Assembly (NCBI GenBank): GCA_030524675.1
Contig: JAUNGE010000032.1
Coordinates: 1 to 38,947, forward strand
Source: a bacterium
Lineage (GTDB): Bacteria; Bacillota; Clostridia; Lachnospirales; Lachnospiraceae
Reading direction: 5' to 3'
Length of the DNA stretch: 38,947 nucleotides
Positions within the stretch are counted from its first letter, which is position 1. Each line of letters starts with the position of its first letter. Both the position numbers and the translations under genes were made by a program. Of this stretch, positions 7,081-13,904 are shown piece by piece. Below the pieces are notes generated by a model. That model did no database searches and was not told the origin of the DNA. It saw only the letters and a list, made by a program, of their open reading frames with translations.

Positions 7081-7314
7081 ATGGTACAGAACAGAGCAAC
7101 GGAGGATCACAAGCTGTATTTATTCGAGCTGGCACATGGAAACCTCAATAATGAGGAGATTATAAAAGGATTTATCAAATACTATGTACTCAGTGGTTTT
7201 ACGCTGGGGAATTTGCAGGATGATTATATGTTTCATACTCACTACCCTATTGAGAGAGTACAGGTGGGACTACAGAGCCTTAGGGCGGCATTAGAGAGTG
7301 TGGCGGAGGTATGA
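7081..7314 (+). CDS. Hypothetical protein of the sigma operon
   Basis: This is a 77-aa acidic protein beginning MVQNRATEDHKLYLFELAHG. It has two helical segments, one around GNLNNEEIIKGFIKYYVLSG and a C-terminal one. ATGGAGGG (7067-7074) supplies the ribosome site, overlapping the previous stop. No family is recognised; position suggests a regulatory or phage-accessory role. Confidence 0.6.
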   Translation: MVQNRATEDHKLYLFELAHGNLNNEEIIKGFIKYYVLSGFTLGNLQDDYMFHTHYPIERVQVGLQSLRAALESVAEV

Positions 7315-7318
7315 GGCG

Positions 7319-7759
7319 ATGACGATAGAGGAACGTGTAGCGCTGTATAAAAGCCTCTTTCCAGAGTGTAAAGCCTTTTCCCCTATGAGGCGAGTTATCA
7401 TAGCAAAGGGATACAGAAAAGCGGATACCCTCCAGAGGATGGAGCTCCTTAGAGAGCTTGATACAGAGTTGGCTAAGGCTTATAAGGTTAGGATCCCAGT
7501 AGTTACCTTTTTTGTGAGGGATAATAACTATGTGGCGGCTACACAGGAAATTTATTTAGCGGAGCCAGATCTGGAGGGTTTTCTTCATCAATTCCGCCAC
7601 CATTTACAGAATGAGGCGAGGCAATATGAGCGGCGGCTCCTCTTAATGGAGGGTATTAAAGGGCTGGATGACAGGATCCCTTATAAAGAGGCTAATAGTC
7701 TCCTCTCTGGGGAGGATGATGCTATAGCGTGGGCTAAATTCATAATAGAAAGCGTATAA
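7319..7759 (+). CDS. Hypothetical protein with an HQFRH motif
   Basis: This 146-aa protein has helical N-terminal and C-terminal parts around a middle stretch VPVVTFFVRDNNYVAATQEI-like strand followed by PDLEGFLHQFRHHLQNEARQ. H90-Q91-F92-R93-H94 resembles the HExxH zinc-protease helix with Gln in place of the catalytic Glu, so it may be an inactive relative; this is only a motif resemblance. ATG at 7319 is chosen because GGAGG (7305-7309) is correctly spaced; the longer frame from GTG at 7298 lacks a ribosome site. It is the last gene of the sigma operon. Confidence 0.65.
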   Translation: MTIEERVALYKSLFPECKAFSPMRRVIIAKGYRKADTLQRMELLRELDTELAKAYKVRIPVVTFFVRDNNYVAATQEIYLAEPDLEGFLHQFRHHLQNEARQYERRLLLMEGIKGLDDRIPYKEANSLLSGEDDAIAWAKFIIESV

Positions 7760-7800
7760 AAGAGCTAATCTGCTGGAAAATGTGGTTAGCTCTTTTATAA
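7758..7800 (+). terminator. Terminator of the sigma operon
   Basis: AAAAGAGCTAA (7758-7768) and TTAGCTCTTTT (7786-7796) are perfect 11-bp arms with a T-rich end, directly overlapping the stop of the last gene. Confidence 0.85.
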
Positions 7801-7907
7801 TGCCCTCTGTGAGCTCACAGGAGCCCCAGCAAACCTCTTTTCTCCCTTTAGAGGATACTCCTAAGGGTAAACAGATAAAGCGGCTTAAAATCGAAAATAG
7901 AGGCATT

Positions 7908-7928
7908 TTATATAAGGGCTATATAAAA
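7908..7928 (+). repeat. Copy 1 of a 21-bp sequence shared with the recombinase leader
   Basis: The 21 bases here match those at 13813-13833 with a single difference (TTATATAAGGGC versus TTATACAAGGGC, then TATATAAAA in both). Both copies lie upstream of a gene (66 and 92 bases before the start), suggesting a common operator or promoter element. Confidence 0.6.
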
Positions 7929-7973
7929 TATGCACAATAAATCATTATATAAGAGGTGTATAAATTGTGAAAT

Positions 7974-8117
7974 ATGATGATAAAAATATTGACTTTGGAA
8001 AGAGCGGAGATTATAATAGGGGAAACAACTAAAAGACGGACAAAGAAAAAGCACCTCTCACGAGATGCTGTATCAGCTCTTAGATATGTTACCAGCATAG
8101 CTAAGGGTACAAGGTAA
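7974..8117 (+). CDS. Possible small basic protein (47 aa)
   Basis: The frame starts MMIKILTLERAEIIIG and continues with a very basic KRRTKKK segment and an SRDAVSALRYVTSIAKG helix. AGGTG lies 16-20 bases upstream, a little far from the ATG. It sits downstream of the 21-bp sequence shared with the recombinase leader, so it might be co-regulated with the recombinase; a recombination directionality factor is one speculative role. A competing short frame from GTG at 7968 has a better-placed ribosome site. Confidence 0.35.
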   Translation: MMIKILTLERAEIIIGETTKRRTKKKHLSRDAVSALRYVTSIAKGTR

Positions 8118-8242
8118 TGAGGCTTACCAGATACCACCTAAAGGCAACTGATTTTCTTAGTCCCTATTATAAAGGCTGGGCGGTCAGAAGTCAATAAAAA
8201 TAGCTAATTTCTCCCCTTTCATAATATGTTTTCTTTACTGGA

Positions 8243-8288
8243 GAGGCTATAAGGTATTGAGTAATCTCTTTACCTTATAGCCTCTTTT
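8243..8288 (+). terminator. Strong intrinsic terminator in the gene-poor region
   Basis: GAGGCTATAAGGTA (8243-8256) and TACCTTATAGCCTC (8271-8284) are perfect 14-bp arms followed by TTTT. It ends a transcript coming from the 7.9-8.2 kb interval. Confidence 0.85.
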
Positions 8289-8307
8289 GATGTTTACAGG
8301 AGATTGC

Positions 8308-8360
8308 AGGAGCTTAAAGGATCAGTACAGGAATTATAATGATCTGGCGGCTCCTTTTTT
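8308..8360 (+). terminator. Possible second terminator
   Basis: AGGAGC (8308-8313) and GCTCCT (8350-8355) bracket an inner GATC-containing loop with partial pairing, followed by six T residues. The stem is short for its loop, so the call is tentative. Confidence 0.45.
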
Positions 8361-8399
8361 AATTGAATATGGATGAGCGGATAGCGTAACCGCTATAAA

Positions 8400-8715
8400 T
8401 AATCGTGGTGTCACAGAGCCTAAATAATAAATCTGTGGGGGAAAAGTTAAGGGAGCCCTACCCTCTTTTCTCCTCAATCGGATCTTATACAACTTAAAAA
8501 CCGATATAAAAATAAAGAAGTTGGGCTATGGAAGTTTCCACAGAGAGATTACTACCGTTAAAGCGTGGATGGAAATGCGTAACACTCCGCCCTCTGGAGT
8601 GGCTGTAGTATTTGGCTGTAATGCTAAGCTATGTAGGGTACTAAGAAACCTCAAAAACGAGGCTTTTTAGGCATGGATCCCCTCCTACCGCTAGGAGATC
8701 TATGCCTAATTTCCT
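8400..8715 (+). ncRNA. Candidate structured noncoding region (run of hairpins)
   Basis: Hairpins follow one another: CACAGA/TCTGTG (8412-8437), ACTCC/GGAGT (about 8584-8600), CCTC-AAAAAC-GAGG with CTTTTT (8649-8668), and a long one with TTAGGCAT and CTCCTA arms closing on ATGCCTAA (about 8667-8713). AAAAACGAGG occurs twice, after two of the stems. A frame from TTG at 8521 to 8670 (49 aa) crosses the region and looks faintly protein-like, so a small gene cannot be excluded. Strand and RNA class are unknown. Confidence 0.3.
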
Positions 8716-8969
8716 AAAAACGAGGAGCTTTCTCATAATAATATGATAAATCAATCATCTATAAAGGGATACTATGGGTATTTATGGGAATTGTGGGAAA
8801 AAACTAAGATTTGAGGAGAGGGGCGGCGGTTTTGTGGAATGTCTTTTTATGTGTCCTTATAAGTGAGGAGAAAATTTCTTAATGAAAATATAGAGCGGAG
8901 CCAATGAAAAAAATCAAAAATTTTTCTTTAGTTTATTTTACAGTATTGTAAGGATAGCATAACAAAACT

Positions 8970-9035
8970 ACATATAGTATGAAAGAGTTGAAAGAAATAC
9001 TATATGTTGACTGTATGAGGAACTAATGTTATACT
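8970..9035 (+). promoter_or_regulatory. Main operon promoter with an inverted-repeat operator
   Basis: TTGACT (9007-9012) and TATACT (9030-9035) are 17 bases apart. Immediately upstream, and touching the -35 box, is a perfect inverted repeat ACATATAGTAT (8970-8980) / ATACTATATGT (8997-9007), a likely operator. The words GAGGAACTAA and GAGGAACTAAAAC flank the -10. The promoter points at the operon beginning at 9171. Confidence 0.8.
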
Positions 9036-9086
9036 AAAGAGGAACTAAAACAGGATATAAAGGAATGGGGGCTACCTTGCCCTTAT

Positions 9087-9149
9087 AAACAGGATTAAAA
9101 CAGGAACACAGGATCTAAAGGAGTGTAACTGTTTTAATCCTGTTTTTTT
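9087..9149 (+). terminator. Leader terminator before the main operon
   Basis: AAACAGGATTAAAACAG (9087-9103) and CTGTTTTAATCCTGTTT (9129-9145) are perfect 17-bp arms, followed by more T residues. It lies between the promoter at 9007-9035 and the first gene at 9171, so most transcripts should stop after about 110 bases unless an antiterminator acts. Confidence 0.85.
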
Positions 9150-9170
9150 GTGTGAGGAGGTGTATGTAGC

Positions 9171-9365
9171 GTGAGTACCTTATGTGTGACAAAGGAGGAG
9201 GCTGGGAGGTTGCTGGGCGTTTCTCTTAGGATGGTTACAAAATATCTTAAGAGCGGTGCTTTAACAGAGCATCATAGAGCAGGTCGCAGAGTGATGATTG
9301 ATGTAACAGAGGTTTATAGCCTTAGGGAAAAAAACAAAAATAGAAAGAGAGGAAAATCAAAATGA
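9171..9365 (+). CDS. Excisionase-type helix-turn-helix protein
   Basis: This 64-aa protein has a MerR/Xis-type winged-helix pattern: VTKEEAGRLLGVSLRMVTKYLKSGAL (helix-turn-helix), a wing AGRRVMIDVTEVYSL, and a strongly basic tail. The start is GTG at 9171 with GAGGAGG (9154-9160). It is the first gene after the leader terminator and overlaps the next gene by ATGA. It may be the operon's regulator or a directionality factor for the serine recombinase; small HTH proteins of this type serve both roles. Confidence 0.75.
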   Translation: MSTLCVTKEEAGRLLGVSLRMVTKYLKSGALTEHHRAGRRVMIDVTEVYSLREKNKNRKRGKSK

Positions 9366-10156
9366 GTAAGTTTACAAGAGAGGCTTGGATTGAAAAGCGA
9401 GTTGCGGAGGGATTTACAGCGGAGCAGGCTGGTAATGAGTATGATAATTATTTGGATCCAGCTATTAAGGAGGCACAGGAGCAGAAAGTACCCACAAGGG
9501 GGGAAATGATTCAGATGATTCACGAGGCTATGCTCAATAATCCTAACCGTAAAAAAGTATATACTCCAGATTTTAGATTTTCTAAGGAGTATCTGAAATT
9601 AAAAGAGGAAGCGAAGGCTCTTACGGGCGTATCCCCCTATGACACGAGAAAGGCGCAGGAATTATCTAAACAAATGCTTAGTATTCAACTTAATGGCACT
9701 ATTGCAGAGGAGGAAAGACAGGCGGAGATTGATAAAACTCTTACTATGCCTATTGCGGATATTCTGAAAGAACGTAAGAGGTATGAAAATCTTGTTTTAG
9801 AGTATGAGGAGAAAATTGATAATTTTGATATTTCTCCAGTACAGGCTAAGGTCGATGATCTTACAGCAAAATATGAGAGAAAACTTAGAGGAAAACACGG
9901 GATAGATTTTAGTATCATTAAAGCCGAATATGAACGGGCTGTAGATGAGCTGAAACATGAGCTTATTGATATTCCTAAAAATGATTTGGCTATTAAACGC
10001 TATGAGGCTAAAGAATATTTCCTTATCTATGAGGCAAGAGTTAAATATTATATTGCCGCAAATAGAGAGCTTATTGACGAGGAGATCCAGAACGCTAAGC
10101 GCATGGAGATAAGAGGCTCCTTAGTGGATCTGGTAGAATACATGGAGGAGGGCTAA
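9362..10156 (+). CDS. Hypothetical coiled-coil protein
   Basis: This 264-aa, mostly helical and highly charged protein is read from ATG at 9362, overlapping the previous stop by 4 bases. The N-terminus has TREAWIEKRVAEGFTAEQAG; long heptad-like helices span about 110-250 (LKERKRYENLVLEYEEKIDNF, DDLTAKYERKLRGKHG). There is no signal peptide or membrane segment. No family is recognised. Lying just upstream of phage-morphogenesis-like genes, it could be a scaffold-like or capsid-redirecting protein, which is speculation. Confidence 0.7.
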   Translation: MSKFTREAWIEKRVAEGFTAEQAGNEYDNYLDPAIKEAQEQKVPTRGEMIQMIHEAMLNNPNRKKVYTPDFRFSKEYLKLKEEAKALTGVSPYDTRKAQELSKQMLSIQLNGTIAEEERQAEIDKTLTMPIADILKERKRYENLVLEYEEKIDNFDISPVQAKVDDLTAKYERKLRGKHGIDFSIIKAEYERAVDELKHELIDIPKNDLAIKRYEAKEYFLIYEARVKYYIAANRELIDEEIQNAKRMEIRGSLVDLVEYMEEG

Positions 10157-10159
10157 GCT

Positions 10160-10402
10160 ATGATTACAGCGCAGGATGTAAAGAGTGGATATGGGCAGAA
10201 AATAGAAAAACCGCATACTTCCGTACTTCCTTATCTTAGAGCACAGGTAAAATCAGAGGAAGAAATTAGAACAGAGCTCCAGAAAGAGTACGAAAAGATA
10301 GCGGATAAGGGAGTTACAGATGCCATTAAGAAAAAAGAAAAGGCTAGATTGGATCAGTATGATGAGGCAAGGCTGGAAATATTGAGTGGACAGTATGACT
10401 AA
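10160..10402 (+). CDS. Hypothetical small protein
   Basis: This 80-aa protein starts 3 bases after the preceding stop, with GGAGGGCTAAGCT as ribosome site. A short N-terminal segment (MITAQDVKSGYGQKIEKPHT) precedes one long charged helix rich in Glu and Lys. No family is recognised. Confidence 0.65.
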   Translation: MITAQDVKSGYGQKIEKPHTSVLPYLRAQVKSEEEIRTELQKEYEKIADKGVTDAIKKKEKARLDQYDEARLEILSGQYD

Positions 10403-10607
10403 AAATGTATCAGAGGAACTGAAAGAGCTTAGGCTGGAATTGATAGATCGGCTTAGCACTTATGGAGTAACAGTAAAAGAACTGTATCCCTTTGATGATG
10501 AAGTAAGGGCTATATCAGAAATGCCCCTCAAACGGAGGGAAAAAGCCTTTAATGAGCTCTGCAATAAAATCAGAGCCCATTATAAGAAAATGCGGAGGGT
10601 AAAGTAA
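10395..10607 (+). CDS. Hypothetical small protein
   Basis: This 70-aa protein is read from ATG at 10395 (an in-frame GTG at 10386 is possible). It overlaps the end of the previous gene by 8 bases and the start of the next by 1. It is helical and charged (SEELKELRLELIDRLSTYGV; basic tail KIRAHYKKMRRVK). No family is recognised; tight overlaps show that it belongs to the operon. Confidence 0.65.
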   Translation: MTKNVSEELKELRLELIDRLSTYGVTVKELYPFDDEVRAISEMPLKRREKAFNELCNKIRAHYKKMRRVK

Positions 10608-11095
10608 TGGCTGTTAGTGATTTAGGCTTTTATATTGAGGGCTGGGATGAGTTTGTAGAGAATTTCTCTAAATTTGTTGATAGCTGGGAGGCTAAAAAAG
10701 CGGAATTACTTATGAGGATGGGTAATATTTACCATGCGGAGATTATTCCTAATGTACCTGTAGATACAAGTAGGTTAGTAGATAGCCTGTTTGTGTTCGG
10801 AGAGGGAATACCACAGGATTATGTGGAGGTGGGTACTAATGTGGAGTATGCACTGTATGTAAATGACGGTCATGTGCAACATAGGAGATTTTTGCCAGCG
10901 GATAAGCTCACTGTGGGCGGTAAAACAAAGTACCTCAAAAACAGTAATCAAAAAGGCATTATGCTTAGTGAGCGATATGTAAACGGTGCTTTCTTCATGG
11001 AGAAAGGTATGGAGAGTGCTAAGCCACGATTGGAGCGACTGGCGGAGAATTTTATGAGAGATTGCGCTAGGGAAGTTGAGGGAGGTAGGTTGTAA
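10607..11095 (+). CDS. HK97 gp10-like phage head-tail/tail component
   Basis: This 162-aa protein has the layout of the HK97-gp10 family: an N-terminal GWDEFVENFSKFVDSW helix, then MGNIYHAEIIPNVPVDTSRLVDSL, the strand-turn VEVGTNVEYALYVNDGHVQH, and a C-terminal helical ESAKPRLERLAENFMRD. In phages these proteins sit near the head-tail junction. Here it stands without portal, capsid or tail genes, as in satellites that use or modify helper-phage particles. A degraded prophage is the alternative. Confidence 0.75.
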   Translation: MAVSDLGFYIEGWDEFVENFSKFVDSWEAKKAELLMRMGNIYHAEIIPNVPVDTSRLVDSLFVFGEGIPQDYVEVGTNVEYALYVNDGHVQHRRFLPADKLTVGGKTKYLKNSNQKGIMLSERYVNGAFFMEKGMESAKPRLERLAENFMRDCAREVEGGRL

Positions 11096-11097
11096 TT

Positions 11098-11439
11098 ATG
11101 GAAAAGGTAACTTTTTATAGTTATAAACCGTATCTCACACTAGGCTTGTGCAGAGAAGATGGTATTATTATTACCTTTAGTGCGGAATGTACATACTCTC
11201 CTACTAATGAGGTACAGTTAGAGCTATTGCGGAAATATGCGGAGGATACAAAAAATTCCTATATTATTTCTGAAAGCATGGCTCCAGAGGAGCTAAGGCG
11301 GCGGTATACGGAGCTGGAGGAAAAAGCGGTACAGGAGGCAGAGGCAAGAGCGGCGGCAAAGGCGGAGGAGGAAGATCGTAAAAGGTGGGAGCATGAGTTT
11401 TTCAGTGCTCTTAGATTTTCGGATCAATTATGTAGATAA
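11098..11439 (+). CDS. Phage-like small protein with a charged C-terminal helix
   Basis: This 113-aa protein begins with a beta-rich segment (KVTFYSYKPYLTLGLC, then IIITFSAECTYSPTNEVQLELLRKY). Its pattern resembles small phage structural proteins encoded beside capsid genes (VTFxSxxxxLTL, then a x-F-x-x-x-x-Y-x-T strand and ELLR). A long Glu/Ala/Arg-rich helix fills the second half. The resemblance is from memory and weak. It follows the gp10-like gene by 2 bases and slightly overlaps the frame upstream of the HTH gene. Confidence 0.6.
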   Translation: MEKVTFYSYKPYLTLGLCREDGIIITFSAECTYSPTNEVQLELLRKYAEDTKNSYIISESMAPEELRRRYTELEEKAVQEAEARAAAKAEEEDRKRWEHEFFSALRFSDQLCR

Positions 11440-11458
11440 AGGAGGAGGGCGGCGGAGA

Positions 11459-11896
11459 ATGGCTTTAAAATCAGAAACGGAGCTCCAGAAATGGGCTTTT
11501 GAAATATATTACAGCATGGGGAAAAGGCGGAACATGGAGGCGGTGGCAGAGAGAGTAAATCGATCTGTTAGATCAATAGCAAATTGGCGGAAAAAATATT
11601 TATGGGATGATCGTATAGTGCAGAGAGAGCTTGAGGACAATGTAGGAGGCTCTACAGCGGTAAAAACGGATTACAGGATTATTATAAATATGCTCATGGA
11701 AGAAGCGGCGAACAGGATCGAAAGCGGAGAAATAAAGGTAGAAAGCATAGAAGATCTTGAAAAGTTGGTAAGGCTGGATCTCCTACTCATGGGAGAACCT
11801 ATTAGAGTAACAGAAGAAATAGCTGTTATAGATTTACCAGAGAGCATAAGAGCTCTCTTAGATGCCAAAATTGAGGAACTAAGACAGAAAAAATAA
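11459..11896 (+). CDS. Terminase-small-subunit-like helix-turn-helix protein
   Basis: This 145-aa protein has an N-terminal helix-turn-helix (ELQKWAFEIYYSMGKRRNMEAVAERVNRSVRSIANWRKKYLWDDRI), a pattern seen in small terminase subunits and related phage HTH proteins. A helical middle (MLMEEAANRIESGEIKVESIEDLEKLVRLDLLLMGEP) and a charged C-terminus follow. ATG at 11459 is chosen after GGAGGAGGGCGGCGGAG; the longer frame starts inside the previous gene. No large terminase is present. Satellites often carry only a small subunit to redirect a helper's packaging motor, so this is a key gene for that hypothesis, though an ordinary regulator is possible. Confidence 0.65.
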   Translation: MALKSETELQKWAFEIYYSMGKRRNMEAVAERVNRSVRSIANWRKKYLWDDRIVQRELEDNVGGSTAVKTDYRIIINMLMEEAANRIESGEIKVESIEDLEKLVRLDLLLMGEPIRVTEEIAVIDLPESIRALLDAKIEELRQKK

Positions 11897-11972
11897 CAGG
11901 TTTTACAGATAAACTCACAGAGAAATAAAAGGGAACGGAGGCGGAGCCCTCCCCCTAGATTGGAGGTGTAAA

Positions 11973-12287
11973 GTGGATTTATTGGATGTAAAAACGCTCT
12001 TAGAAAAGGCGGTAAAATCAGCGGATAGTATTATCATTACCGCAAAAAAGCAGGAAAAGGGAGAAATTAAAGCGGCGGAGAGTAATGCTCTTACCAATGC
12101 CTATAGATCCGCTGGTAATCTCTATTTAGCTGTGGTACAAGCTGTTGAGGGCTCTACTATAACAATACAGAGTAAAGGAGCTCCTACAGAGCTTTCACAG
12201 GCGGATAAGGAGCGGCTGGATCGTATAAGTGATCTGCTATCTGGTAAACCCAGTAAGCAGAGAAAAAGGAAAAAGCAGGAGGGCTAA
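11973..12287 (+). CDS. Hypothetical protein
   Basis: This 104-aa protein starts at GTG 11973 after GGAGGTG (11962-11968). Its N-terminal half is helical (LLDVKTLLEKAVKSADSIII), and it has a very basic Lys/Arg tail (PSKQRKRKKQEG) that suggests nucleic-acid contact. No family is recognised. It is separated from the HTH gene by 76 bases without a clear terminator, so it is probably co-transcribed. Confidence 0.6.
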   Translation: MDLLDVKTLLEKAVKSADSIIITAKKQEKGEIKAAESNALTNAYRSAGNLYLAVVQAVEGSTITIQSKGAPTELSQADKERLDRISDLLSGKPSKQRKRKKQEG

Positions 12288-12292
12288 AGGAA

Positions 12293-12643
12293 ATGATCGG
12301 AGAGAAAAGAGCAAAGGAAATAGACAGGAAAGCAAGGCATCAAAGAGAGATGCTGTTAGGAGTATCTTCTACAGCTCCTATCAATGTGCAAGTAAGGTTT
12401 AGGCTCTATTGTCTCCTCTGGGAGTTGAAACAGAAATATTATGAAAATGATACTCCCCTCCCTTATGTGACAAGGCGGAGCTATGAGGAGGACTTAGAGA
12501 GAGTGCTTTACTGGGAGAGGCGGATTATCACAGGCGGCTCCGATGAAGAAAGAGCCAGAAAAGCGGTAAAAGAGGCTAAAGAATATCTTAGCATTGTAGC
12601 AGAGGCTAGGATTAGAGATGCGAAAAAGAACCGAGTATTTTAA
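12293..12643 (+). CDS. Hypothetical protein
   Basis: This 116-aa, basic and helical protein begins MIGEKRAKEIDRKARHQREM. It starts 5 bases after the preceding stop and is coupled to it. It contains INVQVRFRLYCLLWELKQKYYEND and a C-terminal EERARKAVKEAKEYLSIVAEARIRDAKK helix. No family is recognised. Confidence 0.6.
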   Translation: MIGEKRAKEIDRKARHQREMLLGVSSTAPINVQVRFRLYCLLWELKQKYYENDTPLPYVTRRSYEEDLERVLYWERRIITGGSDEERARKAVKEAKEYLSIVAEARIRDAKKNRVF

Positions 12644-12657
12644 GCAGGGAGCATAAG

Positions 12658-12918
12658 ATGCAATCAGTTTTCAAAGTGAGCCGCCCTAATCTTATAATCC
12701 ATGCTGGAGAGAAAGAATTTTCTTTTAGTGAGGGTAAGTATCACAATCAGCTTACCCTCTACAATGAGGCGGATATAAAAACAGTTAGAGAGTATGCGGC
12801 GGCAAGGGCGGATTTTGTGGAGATATACCGATTTATAGAACAGATAGTAGAGGCTGGGGAAAATGATCCGCTATCAGATTGGGATCATAAGCTCCTTAGT
12901 AGAACTGTTAGGCGTTAA
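12658..12918 (+). CDS. Hypothetical protein, last of the main operon
   Basis: This 86-aa protein has a beta-rich start (FKVSRPNLIIHAGEKEFSFSEG) and a helical second half (TVREYAAARADFVEIYRFIEQIVEAG). GCAGGGAGC is the ribosome site. No family is recognised. A terminator lies 124 bases downstream; the gap shows no further gene. Confidence 0.6.
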   Translation: MQSVFKVSRPNLIIHAGEKEFSFSEGKYHNQLTLYNEADIKTVREYAAARADFVEIYRFIEQIVEAGENDPLSDWDHKLLSRTVRR

Positions 12919-13042
12919 TAATACTGGATATAAGCAACTCATAACAGAGGGGCTTTATCACTTCACAGCTCCTACTCCTTGGGAGGCTGGGGAGTTTATG
13001 CTTAGTATATCTATTTGGTGGTTTTGATGTACTTATCCTCAT

Positions 13043-13093
13043 AATAAAGGCTATGGCTTAGCGTTGGTGCAGGCTGTAGCCTTTATTTTTTTT
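13043..13093 (+). terminator. Terminator of the main operon
   Basis: AATAAAGGCTA (13043-13053) and TAGCCTTTATT (13077-13087) are perfect 11-bp arms, followed by a run of eight T residues. Confidence 0.88.
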
Positions 13094-13122
13094 GTCCTCA
13101 TTTCTAAGGAATGTAGTATAAT
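13092..13122 (+). promoter_or_regulatory. Probable promoter of the small-gene cluster at 13153
   Basis: TATAAT (13117-13122) lies 30 bases before the next gene; TTGTCC (13092-13097) is a possible -35 at a long 19-base spacing. The position right after a terminator supports a new transcription start. Confidence 0.45.
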
Positions 13123-13152
13123 GTGATTAGAATGTTACAGGAGGTATAGAGC

Positions 13153-13350
13153 ATGAGCTTAAAAGATATTCTTGATAAATATGACACAGGGAGTAAGACT
13201 GGAGATAACTGGTTTACATTAAAGACGGATTGCAAGGGCTGTATGTTCGACACAGGCGATCCTAAGCACTGTTTAATCTATCTGGAGGAAACAGGGAAAG
13301 AAAAGCCCCAGAGTTGTAAACACATGAGAATTTTTGAGGAGGGAAAATAA
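13153..13350 (+). CDS. Small Cys-rich protein, possibly metal-binding
   Basis: This 65-aa protein contains four cysteines in the order DCKGC, HC, SC, plus flanking His residues (PKHC, CKHM). That arrangement could bind zinc or an iron-sulfur cluster. AGGAGGT (13139-13145) supplies the ribosome site. It is the first of three closely spaced small genes. No family is recognised. Confidence 0.65.
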   Translation: MSLKDILDKYDTGSKTGDNWFTLKTDCKGCMFDTGDPKHCLIYLEETGKEKPQSCKHMRIFEEGK

Positions 13351-13353
13351 GGC

Positions 13354-13545
13354 ATGGAGAAAGCATTTATAAATAGCTCATATTACAAGGGTTTACATGA
13401 CGATATAGCACACGATTACAGGCGTATAGGACACGCTTTAGATAATTATGGGGTAGATATGAGTAAAGGGCTTAGGGAGGCTCTGGAGGGCTTGCAGAGG
13501 GCTACAGAGGCGGTATTAAAGCAGATGGAGGCGGAGCGTGGATAG
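13354..13545 (+). CDS. Hypothetical small helical protein
   Basis: This 63-aa protein begins MEKAFINSSYYKGLHDDIAHDYRR and ends in a helix LREALEGLQRATEAVLKQMEAE. It starts 3 bases after the previous stop, with GAGGAGG within that gene's end as ribosome site. No family is recognised. Confidence 0.6.
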   Translation: MEKAFINSSYYKGLHDDIAHDYRRIGHALDNYGVDMSKGLREALEGLQRATEAVLKQMEAERG

Positions 13546-13780
13546 TGTGCAGAGGAAAATATACAGCTCCTCTCCTACTGGCAGGGTATATTTAGAGTAT
13601 TATGAGCTCATAGGCGGCGATCCTTTTGGCTGTACAGTGGGGATGCCTGTAGAGGTGTATGAGGCGGTATATGAGCGGTATGGCGGCGAGGAGGGGCTAT
13701 ACAAGGAATGTATAAAGCAGGGTAAGAGCTGGCAGGAGCTATTAGGCACATCTGGTAAATGGGATGAGATACAGTATTAG
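13538..13780 (+). CDS. Hypothetical small protein
   Basis: This 80-aa acidic protein starts at GTG 13538 (GGAGGCGGAGC upstream) and overlaps the previous gene by 8 bases. It is Tyr- and Gly-rich (SSSPTGRVYLEYYELIGGDP, EVYEAVYERYGGEEGLY) and has no recognised domain. A second in-frame GTG at 13547 is an alternative start. Confidence 0.55.
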   Translation: MDSVQRKIYSSSPTGRVYLEYYELIGGDPFGCTVGMPVEVYEAVYERYGGEEGLYKECIKQGKSWQELLGTSGKWDEIQY

Positions 13781-13815
13781 GGCTAGGGAGCGGATCCTTA
13801 GCTCTTTATTTTTTA
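13776..13815 (+). terminator. Terminator before the recombinase gene
   Basis: GCTAGGGAGCGGATCCTTAGC forms a stem-loop, followed by TCTTTATTTTTT. It separates the small-gene cluster from the recombinase leader. Confidence 0.65.
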
Positions 13816-13833
13816 TACAAGGGCTATATAAAA
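13813..13833 (+). repeat. Copy 2 of the 21-bp shared sequence, recombinase leader
   Basis: It matches 7908-7928 with one substitution. It lies 72 bases before the recombinase start, in the region where its promoter or operator should be. CCTCATTTAGAGG, a small inverted repeat, follows at about 13865. Confidence 0.6.
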
Positions 13834-13904
13834 ATCAACCTCTTTTGTGATTAAGATAATTAGACCTCATTTAGAGGTACGGGATCATAAAGGAGGATTA
13901 CAGG

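Larger units (their letters stand above)
7801..9170 (+). other. 1.4-kb gene-poor control region of the element
   Basis: No ORF longer than about 70 codons looks convincingly coding on either strand here. It holds a sequence shared with the recombinase promoter, one possible small ORF (7974-8117), two terminators, a run of hairpins at about 8400-8715, and a strong promoter with operator, leader and terminator before the next operon. It is a plausible place for the element's origin, packaging site or regulatory RNAs; none of these is proven. Confidence 0.7.

Noticed and set aside
8521-8670. 49-aa ORF (TTG start) in the gene-poor region
   Set aside because: It looks faintly protein-like, but has no clear ribosome site, no ATG, and overlaps hairpins and a terminator-like stem; not listed as a gene.
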